Assembly (NCBI RefSeq): GCF_016909075.1
Contig: NZ_JAFBFC010000004.1
Span: forward strand, 372,001-436,000
Length of the DNA stretch: 64,000 bases
Direction: 5' to 3'
Source of the DNA: Priestia iocasae
Lineage (GTDB): Bacteria > Bacillota > Bacilli > Bacillales > Bacillaceae_H
Part shown: positions 63,737 to 64,000 of the stretch, piece by piece
Layout of the letters: the number at the start of each line of letters is the position of its first letter
Numbering within the stretch: position 1 is the stretch's first letter
Notes under the pieces: model-generated
Told to the model about the DNA's origin: nothing
The model's database searches: none
What the model saw: the letters and a program-made list of their open reading frames with translations, nothing else
Made by a program: the position numbers and the translations under genes

Positions 63737-64000
63737 ATGACTCATTCAAACATCCCTCAATCCCCAGAACCGTTTTGGCGCAGCAACATTCCTTTACCAA
63801 CTTTTGATAAATTAAAAAACGATATAACTGTTGATGTAGCCATCGTTGGAGGCGGGATAACAGGCATTACAGCCGCTTATTTGCTTACCAAAGAAGGAAT
63901 GAAAGTAGCCTTACTAGAAGCAAATGAATTACTAAACGGCACAACTGGTCATACAACCGCTAAGTTAACCGCTCAGCATGGCCTTATTTATGATGAACTA
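63737..64000 (+). CDS. FAD-dependent oxidoreductase, YhfW-like (truncated by window edge)
   Basis: 88 codons are visible; AAGGAGG at 7-8 bases before ATG. After MTHSNIPQSPEPFWRS there is a dinucleotide fold VDVAIVGGGITGITAAYLL at about 32-50 and a second motif NGTTGHTTAKLTAQHGL. This is the start of DAO-type proteins which, like YhfW of B. subtilis, often end in a Rieske 2Fe-2S domain. That part lies beyond the window. Confidence 0.85.
   Translation, partial: MTHSNIPQSPEPFWRSNIPLPTFDKLKNDITVDVAIVGGGITGITAAYLLTKEGMKVALLEANELLNGTTGHTTAKLTAQHGLIYDEL

Overview
The window looks like chromosomal DNA of a low-GC, endospore-forming member of the Bacillaceae. Coding density is high and Shine-Dalgarno sequences are strong (AGGAGG type). 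TTG and GTG starts are common. Spore-type genes are present (coat-F-like protein, GerPA-like protein, YjcZ-type mini-protein, SpoVB/YkvU-like flippase, alpha-crystallin spore-type protein), as are Bacillus-type genes (paiB, nfrA, mhqD, bmrA, yocH, panF-yhdT). The genus cannot be fixed from sequence alone. I saw no rRNA, tRNA or CRISPR array.

Layout. 1-7.5 kb: the edge of a McrB/DUF2357 type IV restriction-like pair, then a sirtuin, an alpha/beta hydrolase, an acyl-CoA dehydrogenase-like flavoprotein, paiB, a PAS-STAS protein and a small heat-shock-like protein. 7.6-12.9 kb: a cobalamin operon (cobO-cobQ-btuF-btuC-btuD, minus strand) behind a B12 riboswitch with its own terminator. 12.9-19 kb: panF-yhdT, a YdcF-like protein, an SDR, a DHH phosphoesterase and a dicarboxylate/amino-acid symporter. 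19-21.6 kb: a TetR regulator divergent from a two-gene ABC exporter, with repeated operator-like sites between them. 21.5-26.5 kb: a carotenoid-modification operon (CruF-like protein, acyltransferase, GT2 glycosyltransferase, CrtN/CrtP-like oxidoreductase) with overlapping genes but no carotenoid synthase. 27.9-35.6 kb: a TrpD-like protein, yocH, nfrA, mhqD, a class A PBP, a DUF5316 protein apparently starting at ATC, and a SpoVB-like flippase. 35.8-42.7 kb: a PAS-GAF-PAS-GGDEF-EAL protein, folE2, a two-component system and a YtkA-type lipoprotein. 42.8-44.5 kb: a decaying transporter region with an ABC ATPase lacking its ATP-binding motifs and a broken MATE pump. 45-52.4 kb: bmrA, an SLH protein, a GerPA-like gene, copCD, small genes, dps, and a pair of TTG-started genes, one encoding long Asp-Asn repeats. 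52.6-64 kb: a nucleotidyltransferase-like protein, a secreted liquefying alpha-amylase, gabD, a coat-F-like protein, a CNNM/CorC protein, a DUF1906 protein with an Asn-rich stalk, an IS605-type remnant, a CBS protein behind a c-di-AMP riboswitch, a YjcZ-type mini-protein, a PHB-depolymerase-type esterase behind a consensus cre site, and the start of a YhfW-like oxidoreductase.

Most notable points: the c-di-AMP riboswitch in front of a two-CBS-domain protein; the B12-riboswitch operon combining salvage and uptake; the Asp-Asn repeat gene pair with sigma-K-like promoters; the ABC/MATE decay pair; the likely ATC start of the DUF5316 gene; the IS605 tnpA/tnpB relic; and several long palindromes that contain the stop codons of their genes.
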